Below are positions 7,202 to 14,894 of a stretch of 52,906 bases of DNA, one piece after another (the stretch's first letter is position 1; every line of letters starts with the position of its first letter). The notes below the pieces were generated by a model, which was not told where the DNA came from, did no database searches, and was given only the letters and a program-made list of their open reading frames with translations. Source of the DNA: DAOTWA01 sp034435955 (GTDB lineage Bacteria > Chloroflexota > Anaerolineae > Anaerolineales > Anaerolineaceae); NCBI GenBank assembly GCA_034435955.1, contig DAOTWA010000057.1:1-52906 (forward strand), given 5' to 3'. The position numbers and the translations under genes are program-made.

Positions 7202-8902
7202 CTACCGCCCTCCGCCGGCGCAGGCACAGGCGCAGCCTGCACAGGCGCAGGCGCATGCGCAGGCACAACCGCCTGCGCGTCCACCCCCGCCCCAACGCGT
7301 ACTGGTCGTCGAAGGCGGCGGCACCGGGTTGGTTTTATTGGTGATCGCTCCGGTGAAGGCGCCCACATTGCCAAGCACACTGGCTGCGAAATTTTGCACC
7401 CCGCCAGCAACCGAGGCGGCGAAATCGGAGCCAGGCAGGCTGGGCAGGTTTATCGTCACATTGCCGCCTGCTCCGCCGGATGGAGCGGCCGGCGCTGACG
7501 TGCCCATACTGCCGCGGAAGACCGGGTCATAACGCCCCCACCACATCGGCACGAACACCGGTCCCGACCCAAATACATCGCGTGTACGCCGGTCGTAATC
7601 CCTGTCCAATAAAGTCCACTCGAGGTTATCTCCAAACTTCTGGCTTTTGACTTCGGGCGTCTCGGCTTTTTCGACTTCCTCCCAGGCGCGGCGCATGATG
7701 TCCTGATAATAAACCACGGTTTCCTTTCGTGAGAAACCTTTCATCTTTTCGGAGACGCTTTTCACCAGATCGATCATCATGTCCTGCAGCGCTGTGCGCC
7801 GTTCAGGGCCGTTGGGTTTGCGGAAAGCCGCCAGGAACGCCGTTTCATAATCGTGCAAGTCTGCTGGCAGTGGATCGGCGATCTTCAGTTCGAGCGGATC
7901 CTTGCTCGTTACTTCAGCGGCGTTTTTCTTGATCACCCCGAACAGGACCATGGTCAAGATTTTATCCATGGGTTGTTCCATCAGGATGGCTGCTTCTACG
8001 GCCGTCAGCCCACGCTTGATGCCGTGCCCCTCGATGGCGATTTTGGGCGGCAGGTACTGCAGTTTGCGTTTGCGGGCGGCGATGGTGGCCGAGTAAATGC
8101 TCACTCCGATGATGACCAGAAACAGCAGGCAAAAAGCGAAAGGACAGAGGTCCCCGATGTTGAATGAAATCGAAGGCGGCGGTTTTACGATCGCTCCAGC
8201 CGGCACGTATTTGGCCGGAAAGGCCGCTCCAAAGGTGTATTGACTATGACCGTTGGCCTCGCTGCTGTGCCAGGTGTAATAGATGCGACCTTCGCTGTCG
8301 AAACCCGATTGAGGCTCAGCCGGCCCAGGCCAGCCTTGCGGGGTATAGTACACTGGCTCATCCGGCGACTGCACACCCGGCGGCAGGTGAATGGTGACGG
8401 TCATGTCAGTGGCACCGTGCACATATTGGCTGCCGAAGTAATTGGGGATGAAATTCAGGCTGGCGTAGTTGGGTTTATTCCCCTTGTAGGGATACAGTAC
8501 ATCCCGCACCGTGCCGATGTGGACGTGGAATGTGCCTGTCTGGCCAGGCTGGATCGAGTAAACACCCAGGCCGATTGTTACCCCGTTGTTGGCGTCTTGT
8601 AAATATTGTGGATTGGCTTTCTGGATGTCGCTGAGCGCATGCCCGTCGACGTCGGCGCTAACGCTGTTCAGGTCGAAGTTGGGGAAGGGGATGCCCACGT
8701 CCACATATTCGATGGCTGGTCCGTTCGGGTCATTGGCGAAGGTGTAGACGTAATCGATCGCGGCTGTCCCATCGGCGTTGTAGTATACGTTCACCACCGC
8801 TTTGGGCAAGCTGAAGGAGTAGTTCTGCGCTGCCGCCACGCTGGTCAACAATGCCAGCATCAATAAAACGGCCAGGACAGCAAGGGACCATTTTTTCATC
8901 AT
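7202..8902 (-). CDS. DUF2207-like membrane protein with C-terminal Cys-Ala repeat tail
   Basis: A 566-residue protein. A signal peptide (residues 1-25, ending VAAAQ) is followed by an extracytoplasmic beta-rich domain of about 225 residues ('VNVYYNADGTAAIDYVYTF'). One membrane helix lies near 253-275 (FCLLFLVIIGVSIYSATIAA, then RKRK). The cytoplasmic part of about 290 residues includes 'GLTAVEAAILMEQ...ILTMVLFGVIKK', as in DUF2207 proteins. After a Gly/Ser/Pro-rich linker the protein ends in Trp-Gly4-Arg-Ala-Gly2-(Cys-Ala)5-Gly-(Cys-Ala)3-Gly3-Arg, eight evenly spaced cysteines. By the positive-inside rule the tail faces the cytoplasm, where the adjacent radical SAM enzyme would work. GGGAGAATGGA precedes the tandem ATGs. 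The family assignment is by memory and moderate. Confidence 0.85.
   Translation of the reverse strand: MMKKWSLAVLAVLLMLALLTSVAAAQNYSFSLPKAVVNVYYNADGTAAIDYVYTFANDPNGPAIEYVDVGIPFPNFDLNSVSADVDGHALSDIQKANPQYLQDANNGVTIGLGVYSIQPGQTGTFHVHIGTVRDVLYPYKGNKPNYASLNFIPNYFGSQYVHGATDMTVTIHLPPGVQSPDEPVYYTPQGWPGPAEPQSGFDSEGRIYYTWHSSEANGHSQYTFGAAFPAKYVPAGAIVKPPPSISFNIGDLCPFAFCLLFLVIIGVSIYSATIAARKRKLQYLPPKIAIEGHGIKRGLTAVEAAILMEQPMDKILTMVLFGVIKKNAAEVTSKDPLELKIADPLPADLHDYETAFLAAFRKPNGPERRTALQDMMIDLVKSVSEKMKGFSRKETVVYYQDIMRRAWEEVEKAETPEVKSQKFGDNLEWTLLDRDYDRRTRDVFGSGPVFVPMWWGRYDPVFRGSMGTSAPAAPSGGAGGNVTINLPSLPGSDFAASVAGGVQNFAASVLGNVGAFTGAITNKTNPVPPPSTTSTRWGGGGRAGGCACACACACAGCACACAGGGR
7217..7267 (-). repeat. coding repeat for the (Cys-Ala)5-Gly-(Cys-Ala)3 tail
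   Basis: Cysteine codons begin at 7267, 7261, 7255, 7249, 7243, 7234, 7228 and 7222 (minus strand). They alternate with alanine codons and mix TGC/TGT and GCC/GCA, so the protein pattern is kept although the DNA repeat is imperfect. A glycine codon at 7237-7235 interrupts the two blocks. Confidence 0.85.
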
Positions 8903-8962
8903 TCCATTCTCCCTGTAAATGGCTGGGCAAGCAGGAAACCGCTAACCGCTACCCTCCGCGGT

Positions 8963-9331
8963 TTACCACTTGGGTTCTTCGGTCAACTGGTAAGTCGTAT
9001 GGCAGTATGGGCAATTCACCACCGGCGCCCCCGCCACCATGGTGATATCTTTAGGAGTCAGCGCCGCGCCGCAGGATCGACACTTGAGCGTATCCATACT
9101 GACGTTGCCTGGCAGTTCGATTTTTTGTACGATGGTCGTTCCTTCCCCTTCAGCGGCCGGCCGGCGACGCGAAACAAGCCAGATGATCCCCAGCCCGATG
9201 GCCACGCTGATGATCCCCACGATGATCCAGCCTACCTGTCCGTTCGGACTGAAAGCCCCCCAAATGAAGAGTACGCCAAAGAAGATCAAGATAATGGCTA
9301 CGATGTAACCGATCACTTTTCCAGCACTCAT
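8963..9331 (-). CDS. small membrane protein with C-terminal zinc ribbon
   Basis: A 122-residue protein. Two hydrophobic helices (about 5-25 and 32-52) are followed by a basic turn VSRRR and a cytosolic domain with CRSCG and, about 25 residues later, CPYCHTTY. The four cysteines form a zinc-ribbon pattern. The ATG at 9331 is chosen because GGAGG lies 5 nt upstream, and the open frame extends further without such a signal. It lies 60 bp before the Cys-Ala-tailed membrane protein on the same strand and is likely cotranscribed. The role is unknown. A link to the tailed protein in the membrane is an inference from position. Confidence 0.75.
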   Translation of the reverse strand: MSAGKVIGYIVAIILIFFGVLFIWGAFSPNGQVGWIIVGIISVAIGLGIIWLVSRRRPAAEGEGTTIVQKIELPGNVSMDTLKCRSCGAALTPKDITMVAGAPVVNCPYCHTTYQLTEEPKW

Positions 9332-9426
9332 CCCCGCCTCCATAAGTTCATTAAGTAAATCTCGCGCCCTCGGGGTGGATGGCCAAGGGCAGTCAGGTAT
9401 GTAAGCGCTCCATTTCAAAGAGTTCC

Positions 9427-9741
9427 TTACGAAATGGTCGCTCCTGGTTGCGAGCTGTTACCCGGCTTTTGAGTCAGTGCGGCCACGCGCTGCATCTCGT
9501 TGAACACAGCCAGCTCGTACAACACTCGTGTGACTTCGTCGTGCAGCTCGTCGGATAATTTCGGCTCTAATTCACGCAGTAATGCCGCTACCAGCTCGGC
9601 CTGGTTTTGAATTTCCTGCGAGGTGATGATCCCATCGGCGATGGCTTGCTGCCAGCTTTCCAGCCGCTCGACGAAATGATCGAAGAGCACCTGGTTTGAT
9701 TGTGGATCGAACCATGACTGTCTGCCCACCGCCGCCTCCAT
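9427..9741 (-). CDS. hypothetical helical protein, first gene of the radical SAM operon
   Basis: A 104-residue soluble protein that I do not recognise. It is mostly amphipathic helix: LFDHFVERLESWQQAIADG, then a segment from 45 to 90 rich in Glu/Leu. There is no cysteine and no signal peptide. Two starts are possible: ATG at 9741 with GGGGAGA about 8 nt upstream, or GTG at 9729 with GGAGG 5 nt upstream. A -10 box lies about 35 nt upstream. It precedes the zinc-ribbon membrane protein by 95 bp on the same strand. Confidence 0.6.
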   Translation of the reverse strand: MEAAVGRQSWFDPQSNQVLFDHFVERLESWQQAIADGIITSQEIQNQAELVAALLRELEPKLSDELHDEVTRVLYELAVFNEMQRVAALTQKPGNSSQPGATIS

Positions 9742-9776
9742 GCACCATTCTCCCCACCCATGCCGGGTATGAGAGG

Positions 9777-9782
9777 ATTATA
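9777..9782 (-). promoter_or_regulatory. -10 box of the radical SAM operon promoter
   Basis: Minus-strand TATAAT preceded by TTG. No good -35 is present at 16-18 nt spacing, where an inverted repeat sits instead. The predicted start is near 9770, giving a leader of about 29 nt. Confidence 0.55.
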
Positions 9783-9789
9783 CAACAAT

Positions 9790-9809
9790 CCGTCAAAGGC
9801 CATTGACGG
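9790..9809. promoter_or_regulatory. inverted repeat, candidate operator
   Basis: CCGTCAA (9790-9796) and TTGACGG (9803-9809) are a perfect 7-bp inverted repeat with a 6-nt spacer. The repeat covers the -35 region of the minus-strand promoter at 9777-9782. Its symmetry and placement suggest binding by a dimeric regulator. Confidence 0.5.
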
Positions 9810-9908
9810 ACAGGCCTTGATTAGCCTTGCAGCCAGTTGATTGCTGTCCATTCCGGTATACGCAGGTTTGCAAATTGCGTGGCTGAATCTGATTCTTTCT
9901 CTTCGTTC

Positions 9909-9938
9909 TTGTAATCCATCTATACGCCACTATATAAT
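9909..9938 (+). promoter_or_regulatory. promoter of ligA, probably leaderless
   Basis: TTGTAA (9909-9914), 18-nt spacer, TATAAT (9933-9938). The predicted transcription start coincides with the ATG at 9945 and there is no Shine-Dalgarno sequence. Confidence 0.6.
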
Positions 9939-9944
9939 AACCAT

Positions 9945-11996
9945 ATGGACAAGACCTCTCCTCAAAATCTGGATGAATTGAAGAAGGAACTGGAAGAGCT
10001 GCGTCAGGCCATTCGCTACCACGACTACCGTTATCATGTCCTGGACTCTCCAATCATCAGCGATTACGAATACGACCGCCTGATGGCCCGCCTGCGCCAG
10101 ATCGAAGCGGAACACCCCGAATGGATCACTCCCGATTCGCCCACCCAGCGCGCAGGTGGTCCGCCCGCCGAAAAATTCACCAAGGTCCGTCACCCTGCGC
10201 CTGTGCTCAGCCTGGCTAACGCTTTCAGCGCCGATGACGTGCGCGATTGGTATCAACGCATTCTGCGCCTGGATGAGCGCGTAGCCCGTTCAAAATTCGT
10301 CGTTGAGCCTAAGATTGACGGCCTGACCGTCGTGCTTCACTATCGCAACGGCGCTTTTTCCCTTGGCGCCACCCGCGGGGACGGCGAGGTCGGTGAGGAC
10401 ATTACCGCCAATCTGCGCACCGTGCGCGCTCTTCCCCTGCGAATTCCCGTCCATCCGAATGGGATCCAGGTGCCGCCCTATATCGTCGTGCGTGGCGAGG
10501 CATACATCAACAAGAGAGATTTTGAGGAGCTCAATAAACGCCTGGAGGAAGCCGGAGAAAAAACATATCTGAACCCGCGCAATACAGCCGCCGGCTCCCT
10601 TCGCCAGTTGGATCCTGGCCTCACCGCCTCGCGGCCCATACGCCTCCTGACTTATCAGATCATCTCCGCCGATGGAGACATACCCACCACGCAATGGGAG
10701 ACGCTTCAGTATCTGCGTGACCTGGGTTTCCCGGTTACCGAGCATGCCGTCCTGGTGGATGACATCGAAGCTGCCATTGGGGCCTGTCAATCCGCAACAC
10801 GCTTGCGCGAAAGCCTGCCTTACGAGGCCGATGGCATGGTGATCAAGCTCAACGATTTGCGCTTGCAGGCCGATCTGGGCTACGTCGGTCGCGACCCGCG
10901 TGGGCAGATCGCCTATAAATTCCCGGCCCAGGAGGTGACCACACGTCTGATCGACATCGGTGTGAACGTAGGGCGCACCGGCGTGCTGACGCCCTATGCG
11001 ATCCTCGAGCCGATCGAGATCGGCGGCGTGGTGGTCAGTAAGGCTACCCTGCACAATTTTGACTACATTGCCGAGAAAGATATTCGCATCGGCGATCGTG
11101 TGCTCATCAAGCGGGCGGGGGATGTGATCCCCTACGTGATCGGCCCGGTTGTCGATGCGCGCACCGGCAACGAGCACATCTACCAGCCCCCCAAGGTCTG
11201 TCCGGCCTGCGGCCAACCGGTGGAGCACTTCCCCGGTGAGGTGGCCTGGTATTGTGTGAATGTAAGCTGCCCGGCTCAGCTCGTGCGCAACGTGGAGCAT
11301 TTCGTCTCGCGTGGCGCCATGGACGTGGTCGGTCTGGGGATCAAGATCGTTGAGCAGCTCGTCGAATCCGGTCTGGTGCGCGACGTGGCCGACTTGTACA
11401 CTCTGAGGAAGGAAGATCTTCTCAAACTGGAAGGATTTGCCGAGAAAAAAGCCGATAACCTGCTGGCTTCCATTGAAGCCTCTCGTCGGCAGCCTCTCGC
11501 GCGTTTGATCAACGCCCTTGGCATCCGCGGGGTAGGGGAGGTGATGGCGGCTGATCTTGCGGAAGCATTCGCCGATCTGGATGAGCTCTCGCGTGCGAGT
11601 GTGGATGACCTGATGCAAATCGAGGGCGTGGGGCCGAACATTGCCCAAAGCATCGTTGACTGGTTCGCCCGGCCAGCAAACCGCCAGGTTCTTGAAAAGC
11701 TCAGGAAAGCCGGTGTATGGCCCAGGCGTCAGTTGCGCGCTCCCGGTCCAACCGAACAACCACTGGCCGGCCTTACCTTCGTTATCACTGGCACCTTACC
11801 CGGCCTCTCCCGCGAGCAGGCTCGTGAGCTGATCCAGCAGCATGGCGGGAAAGTGACCGACAGCGTCAGCAGAAAGACGGACTATCTGGTTGTGGGGGAA
11901 GCGCCCGGATCGAAGTTAGATAAGGCCCGCGAGTTGGGCGTGAAAATTCTCGACGAGGCTGGCCTGAAGCGACTGATTGAGCGTTCCGATTCATGA
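9945..11996 (+). CDS. ligA: NAD-dependent DNA ligase LigA
   Basis: A 683-residue protein of normal LigA length. It has the N-terminal Ia domain (AIRYHDYRYHVLDSPIISDY) that binds NMN, then the adenylation motif KIDG with the catalytic lysine at about 123. The OB fold follows, then a four-cysteine zinc finger (CPACG, then CVNVSCPAQ, about 405-432). Helix-hairpin-helix repeats (EGFAEKKADNL, GIRGVGEVMA, IEGVGPNIAQS) and a C-terminal BRCT domain (from about 607, FVITGTLPG) complete the protein. It seals nicks in replication and repair using NAD+. All expected domains are present and in order. Confidence 0.98.
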   Translation: MDKTSPQNLDELKKELEELRQAIRYHDYRYHVLDSPIISDYEYDRLMARLRQIEAEHPEWITPDSPTQRAGGPPAEKFTKVRHPAPVLSLANAFSADDVRDWYQRILRLDERVARSKFVVEPKIDGLTVVLHYRNGAFSLGATRGDGEVGEDITANLRTVRALPLRIPVHPNGIQVPPYIVVRGEAYINKRDFEELNKRLEEAGEKTYLNPRNTAAGSLRQLDPGLTASRPIRLLTYQIISADGDIPTTQWETLQYLRDLGFPVTEHAVLVDDIEAAIGACQSATRLRESLPYEADGMVIKLNDLRLQADLGYVGRDPRGQIAYKFPAQEVTTRLIDIGVNVGRTGVLTPYAILEPIEIGGVVVSKATLHNFDYIAEKDIRIGDRVLIKRAGDVIPYVIGPVVDARTGNEHIYQPPKVCPACGQPVEHFPGEVAWYCVNVSCPAQLVRNVEHFVSRGAMDVVGLGIKIVEQLVESGLVRDVADLYTLRKEDLLKLEGFAEKKADNLLASIEASRRQPLARLINALGIRGVGEVMAADLAEAFADLDELSRASVDDLMQIEGVGPNIAQSIVDWFARPANRQVLEKLRKAGVWPRRQLRAPGPTEQPLAGLTFVITGTLPGLSREQARELIQQHGGKVTDSVSRKTDYLVVGEAPGSKLDKARELGVKILDEAGLKRLIERSDS

Positions 11997-12039
11997 GCCG
12001 GGGCTGCATGCCGCCTTCAGCCTGCCGCAAATTCGCGCC

Positions 12040-13230
12040 ATGACGCCGGTATTGGTGCTCAAACCCGGACGCGAGCGTTCGGTAATCCAACGCCATCCGT
12101 GGATATTTTCCGGTGCCGTCGAGCGCATGGAAGGCGATGCCGGCAACGGCGAAACCCTGGCGGTCACCGCTCATGATGGCGGATGGCTGGCATGGGCTGC
12201 CTACAGCCCGGCGTCACAAATCCGCGCCCGCATTTGGTCCTGGAAGCCGGACGAACGTATCGATGAGGGATTTTTCCGCGAACGATTGCGGCGCGCCATT
12301 GCCTTACGGGACACGGCTATCCCGCCTGGCGAGACCGATGCATATCGCCTGGTGCACGCCGAGTCGGATGGTTTGCCCGGCTTGATCGTGGATCGTTATC
12401 AGGATGTTCTGGTGACTCAATTTCTGAGCGCCGGCGCCGAGCGCTGGAAAGAAACGATCATTAACCTGCTCCCCGAGCTGATCGAAACACAGCATATCTA
12501 CGAGCGTTCGGATGTGGATGTGCGCCGTCTGGAAGGTCTTCCTGAGCGCACCGGCATCTTGCGCGGCGGTCCGCTGCCCCAGCGCCTCATCATCCATGAA
12601 AATGACCTCAAATTTGCTGTCGATGTCCTCCACGGCCATAAAACTGGCTTTTATCTGGATCAAAGACCCAATCGCGCTGTGGTGGCGAGATTTTCGCAGG
12701 ACAAAGAGGTTCTCAATTGCTTTGCTTACACCGGCGGTTTTGCCATTTATGCTCTGGCTGGAGGTGCGCGGTCCGTTGTCTCCATCGATACCTCTGCGGA
12801 AGCATTGGAATTGGGCCGCGAGAATATTGCGCTGAATAATTTACCCGCTGACCGGGCTGAGTGGGTGGAGGGCGATGTATTTCACCTGTTGCGCGCTTAT
12901 CGCGACCGCGGCCGCGAATTCGACATGATCATCCTCGACCCGCCGAAATTTGCTCCCACTGCGGCCCAAGCGCAGCGCGCCGCTCGAGGGTATAAGGATA
13001 TCAACCTGCTGGCCTTCAAGCTTCTCCGGCCTGGCGGGCTGCTGTTCACCTTTTCCTGCTCGGGGGGCGTTTCCGCCGATCTGTTCCAGAAAATTGTGGC
13101 CGGCGCAGCGCTTGACGCCGGCGTTCATGCCCGCATCCTCATGCGCCTCGCTCAAGGCCCCGACCACCCGGTGGCCTTGAATTTTCCAGAGGGGGAGTAT
13201 CTGAAAGGGTTGGTTTGCGCCGTTGAGTGA
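12040..13230 (+). CDS. rlmI: 23S rRNA m5C methyltransferase RlmI family
   Basis: A 396-residue protein, the same length as E. coli RlmI. An N-terminal PUA domain (LVLKPGRERSVIQRHPWIFS) is followed by a middle domain and a Rossmann methyltransferase. The latter carries NCFAYTGGFAIYAL (SAM motif I), SIDTS, DPPKFAP (motif IV) and FSCSGGV, which contains the catalytic cysteine. RlmI methylates C1962 of 23S rRNA in E. coli. The ATG at 12040 fits the family start, although no clear ribosome binding site precedes it. A TTG at 11977 inside the end of ligA is unlikely. It starts 43 bp after ligA and may be cotranscribed. Confidence 0.88.
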   Translation: MTPVLVLKPGRERSVIQRHPWIFSGAVERMEGDAGNGETLAVTAHDGGWLAWAAYSPASQIRARIWSWKPDERIDEGFFRERLRRAIALRDTAIPPGETDAYRLVHAESDGLPGLIVDRYQDVLVTQFLSAGAERWKETIINLLPELIETQHIYERSDVDVRRLEGLPERTGILRGGPLPQRLIIHENDLKFAVDVLHGHKTGFYLDQRPNRAVVARFSQDKEVLNCFAYTGGFAIYALAGGARSVVSIDTSAEALELGRENIALNNLPADRAEWVEGDVFHLLRAYRDRGREFDMIILDPPKFAPTAAQAQRAARGYKDINLLAFKLLRPGGLLFTFSCSGGVSADLFQKIVAGAALDAGVHARILMRLAQGPDHPVALNFPEGEYLKGLVCAVE

Positions 13231-13265
13231 ATGATCAGAGGGGTTTCTGCTTCATTAAATCGAAC

Positions 13266-13284
13266 GCCGCCCGATTTGGGCGGC
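13266..13284 (-). terminator. hairpin after tmRNA
   Basis: A perfect 7-bp stem GCCGCCC/GGGCGGC with a 5-nt loop lies 3 nt past the tmRNA 3' end. On the minus strand it is followed by TTCGATTT, a weak T-rich tract. It lies between convergent rlmI and tmRNA. Confidence 0.55.
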
Positions 13285-13287
13285 TGA

Positions 13288-13684
13288 GGTGGAGATGGCG
13301 GGAATTGAACCCGCGTCCGAAAGATTCGACCCGCGGATATCTACGAGCGTAGTCGGCCTTTGATCTCGCCGGGTGAGGGCTGGCCAACGAACCGCTCAAC
13401 CGGCCAGCCGCTTGGGCCCGAAAGCCCTCTTTCGCGCGCTTAGCAGCCTCGCGCGCGGCATGCCGGCTTTGTCGCGCCCGCTCCACCACCGGCCGGCAAG
13501 CGGGGTGGGCGAACGTCGCCTCACTGGGAGACGATTAGCCACTCATTCGCAGGCTTAGGCAGCCAGCGGAAGAGCAGCATAGGAAGTGCGGTTGGCACTT
13601 GTTTTTTTGTGCTGATTTATCGAGCTCGGCACCTCTCGGCTCGCAATCCGGGATCAGCCTCCTCCGTCGAAGCCTGTCATCCCC
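13288..13684 (-). ncRNA. ssrA: tmRNA
   Basis: The minus strand begins GGGGATGACAGGCTTCGACG and ends with a T-arm (GGTTCAATTCCCGCC) and CATCTCC, which pairs with the 5' GGGGATG. An A and CC follow, and the last A of CCA is not encoded. The 5' 'GGGGATG...GGCTTCGACGG' and 3' tRNA-like halves are diagnostic of one-piece tmRNA. The tag reading frame starts at a GCC and encodes ANRTSYAALPLAA followed by TAA, with the usual hydrophobic Leu-Ala-Ala end recognised by proteases. Together with SmpB (47607-48059) it rescues stalled ribosomes. Confidence 0.95.
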
Positions 13685-13698
13685 GGTATGCTACATTA

Positions 13699-13704
13699 AT
13701 TATA
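13699..13704 (-). promoter_or_regulatory. -10 box of tmRNA promoter
   Basis: Minus-strand TATAAT located 14 nt before the mature tmRNA 5' end, leaving room for a short precursor trimmed by RNase P. The matching -35 is poor. Confidence 0.5.
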
Positions 13705-13842
13705 CCTTATCTGGCTGTTAATTGCATGATTCCTCGCACCTTCGTGCATCATTTCACTATTCTCAGGATGTGCAAGTAAAATTGAGTTGAGTCGCAATGA
13801 TTATGCGGCCAATGCGTCGCAAAAAAGAAAGGAGGTGATTCC

Positions 13843-14775
13843 ATGATCAGCATGTATAAGAATAACGAGCACGGCCTGGAAGTGATTGACACGCCTGTCA
13901 CTGGATGCTGGATTAATGTGGTCGATCCCACTGCCGAAGAGATCGACCACATCCAATCCCTGAACATTCCTCAGGATTTCATCACTTACCCTTTGGACAT
14001 GGACGAACGCCCCCGCACCCAAAAAGAGGACGACGGCACTCTGCTGATCGTCCTGCGGGTCCCTTATTATCAAGGCCCGCAGGTGGACGTACCCTATACG
14101 ACCATCCCCTTGGGGATCGTCCTGACCGATAAGTGGGTCATCACGATCTCGCGTAAGCCTACCGAAATCCTGGAGGAATTTTGCAACGGCAGGATACGCG
14201 GTCTCTCGACCAGTAAGAGGAACCGCTTTGTCCTGCGTCTGCTGCTCAGAAATGCCGCTGTCTTCTTGAACTACCTCCGCCAGATCAACAAAGTGGTCGA
14301 AGAACTCGAAGACCGCCTGCAAATGTCGATGCGCAACCGGGAGCTGCTCGACCTGCTGAAATATCAGAAGAGCCTGGTGTATTTCACCACGGCGCTGAAA
14401 TCGAACGAACTGCTCATGGAACGCCTCCAAAAGAGTCAGTTTTTCCGCGCCTTTCCGGACGACGAAGATCTGCTCGAGGATGTGATCACTGAAAACCAGC
14501 AGGCTATCGAAATGACGAACATTTCCAGCGGCATCCTTAGCTCGATGATGGATGCATTCGCATCGATCATCTCGAATAATTTGAACGTGGTCATGAAATT
14601 CCTGGCTTCGGTAACGATCATCCTCAGCCTGCCGACCATCGTCACCAGCTACTTCGGCATGAATGTTAACCTGCCTTTCCAGGACCATCCACTCGCTTAT
14701 TTAATCATCATAGTCATCTTTACCGCGCTGTGCGCCGTCGCGGTGATTATCTTTTTGAAACGGGATTGGTTCTGA
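13843..14775 (+). CDS. corA: CorA-family Mg2+/divalent metal transporter
   Basis: A 310-residue protein. A soluble N-terminal domain and a long helical stretch (about 120-245) precede two C-terminal membrane helices (about 250-272 and 283-305). The family signature GMN appears in SYFGMNVNLP at the end of the first helix, and the protein ends in a basic KRDWF as CorA proteins do. CorA works as a pentameric channel for Mg2+ or Co2+. AGGAGGTGA lies 7-8 nt before the ATG, which is the strongest ribosome binding site in the window. It is monocistronic, with a strong terminator just downstream. Confidence 0.93.
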   Translation: MISMYKNNEHGLEVIDTPVTGCWINVVDPTAEEIDHIQSLNIPQDFITYPLDMDERPRTQKEDDGTLLIVLRVPYYQGPQVDVPYTTIPLGIVLTDKWVITISRKPTEILEEFCNGRIRGLSTSKRNRFVLRLLLRNAAVFLNYLRQINKVVEELEDRLQMSMRNRELLDLLKYQKSLVYFTTALKSNELLMERLQKSQFFRAFPDDEDLLEDVITENQQAIEMTNISSGILSSMMDAFASIISNNLNVVMKFLASVTIILSLPTIVTSYFGMNVNLPFQDHPLAYLIIIVIFTALCAVAVIIFLKRDWF

Positions 14776-14797
14776 GCGAGAAGATTTTTACTCAGTG

Positions 14798-14839
14798 ACG
14801 AGGATTTTGCAGATTCGGCCTGCAAAATCCTCGTTTTTT
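14798..14839 (+). terminator. intrinsic terminator after corA
   Basis: A perfect 15-bp stem (14798-14812 with 14820-14834) with a 7-nt loop is followed by T6. It is a textbook rho-independent terminator. Confidence 0.95.
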
Positions 14840-14894
14840 GCCGGGTGCCCATTCCGTTTCGCATTCCTTACAAATTGTCTCTTGAAGGGTTAAA

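Noticed and set aside
7205..7279. Cys-Ala tail as an artefact of a GC microsatellite or frameshift
   Set aside because: The frame is continuous from a well-formed membrane protein to a stop codon, codons vary while Cys alternation is strict, and a radical SAM maturase follows. The pattern is better explained by selection, although homologues should be checked.
7189..7410. Upstream extension of the radical SAM frame through the Cys-Ala tail region
   Set aside because: It only translates the tail DNA in another frame (Pro/Ala-rich). The PqqD-like domain begins after the ATG at 7188 and homology to the paralogue does not extend upstream.
10290..11759. 489-codon open frame antisense to ligA
   Set aside because: Its length comes from the GC-rich codon structure of ligA. 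Composition is His/Asp-rich with no recognisable motif, while ligA is complete on the other strand.
13801..14688. 295-codon frame antisense to corA
   Set aside because: Overlaps the full CorA gene, including its strong ribosome binding site, and has no family motif.
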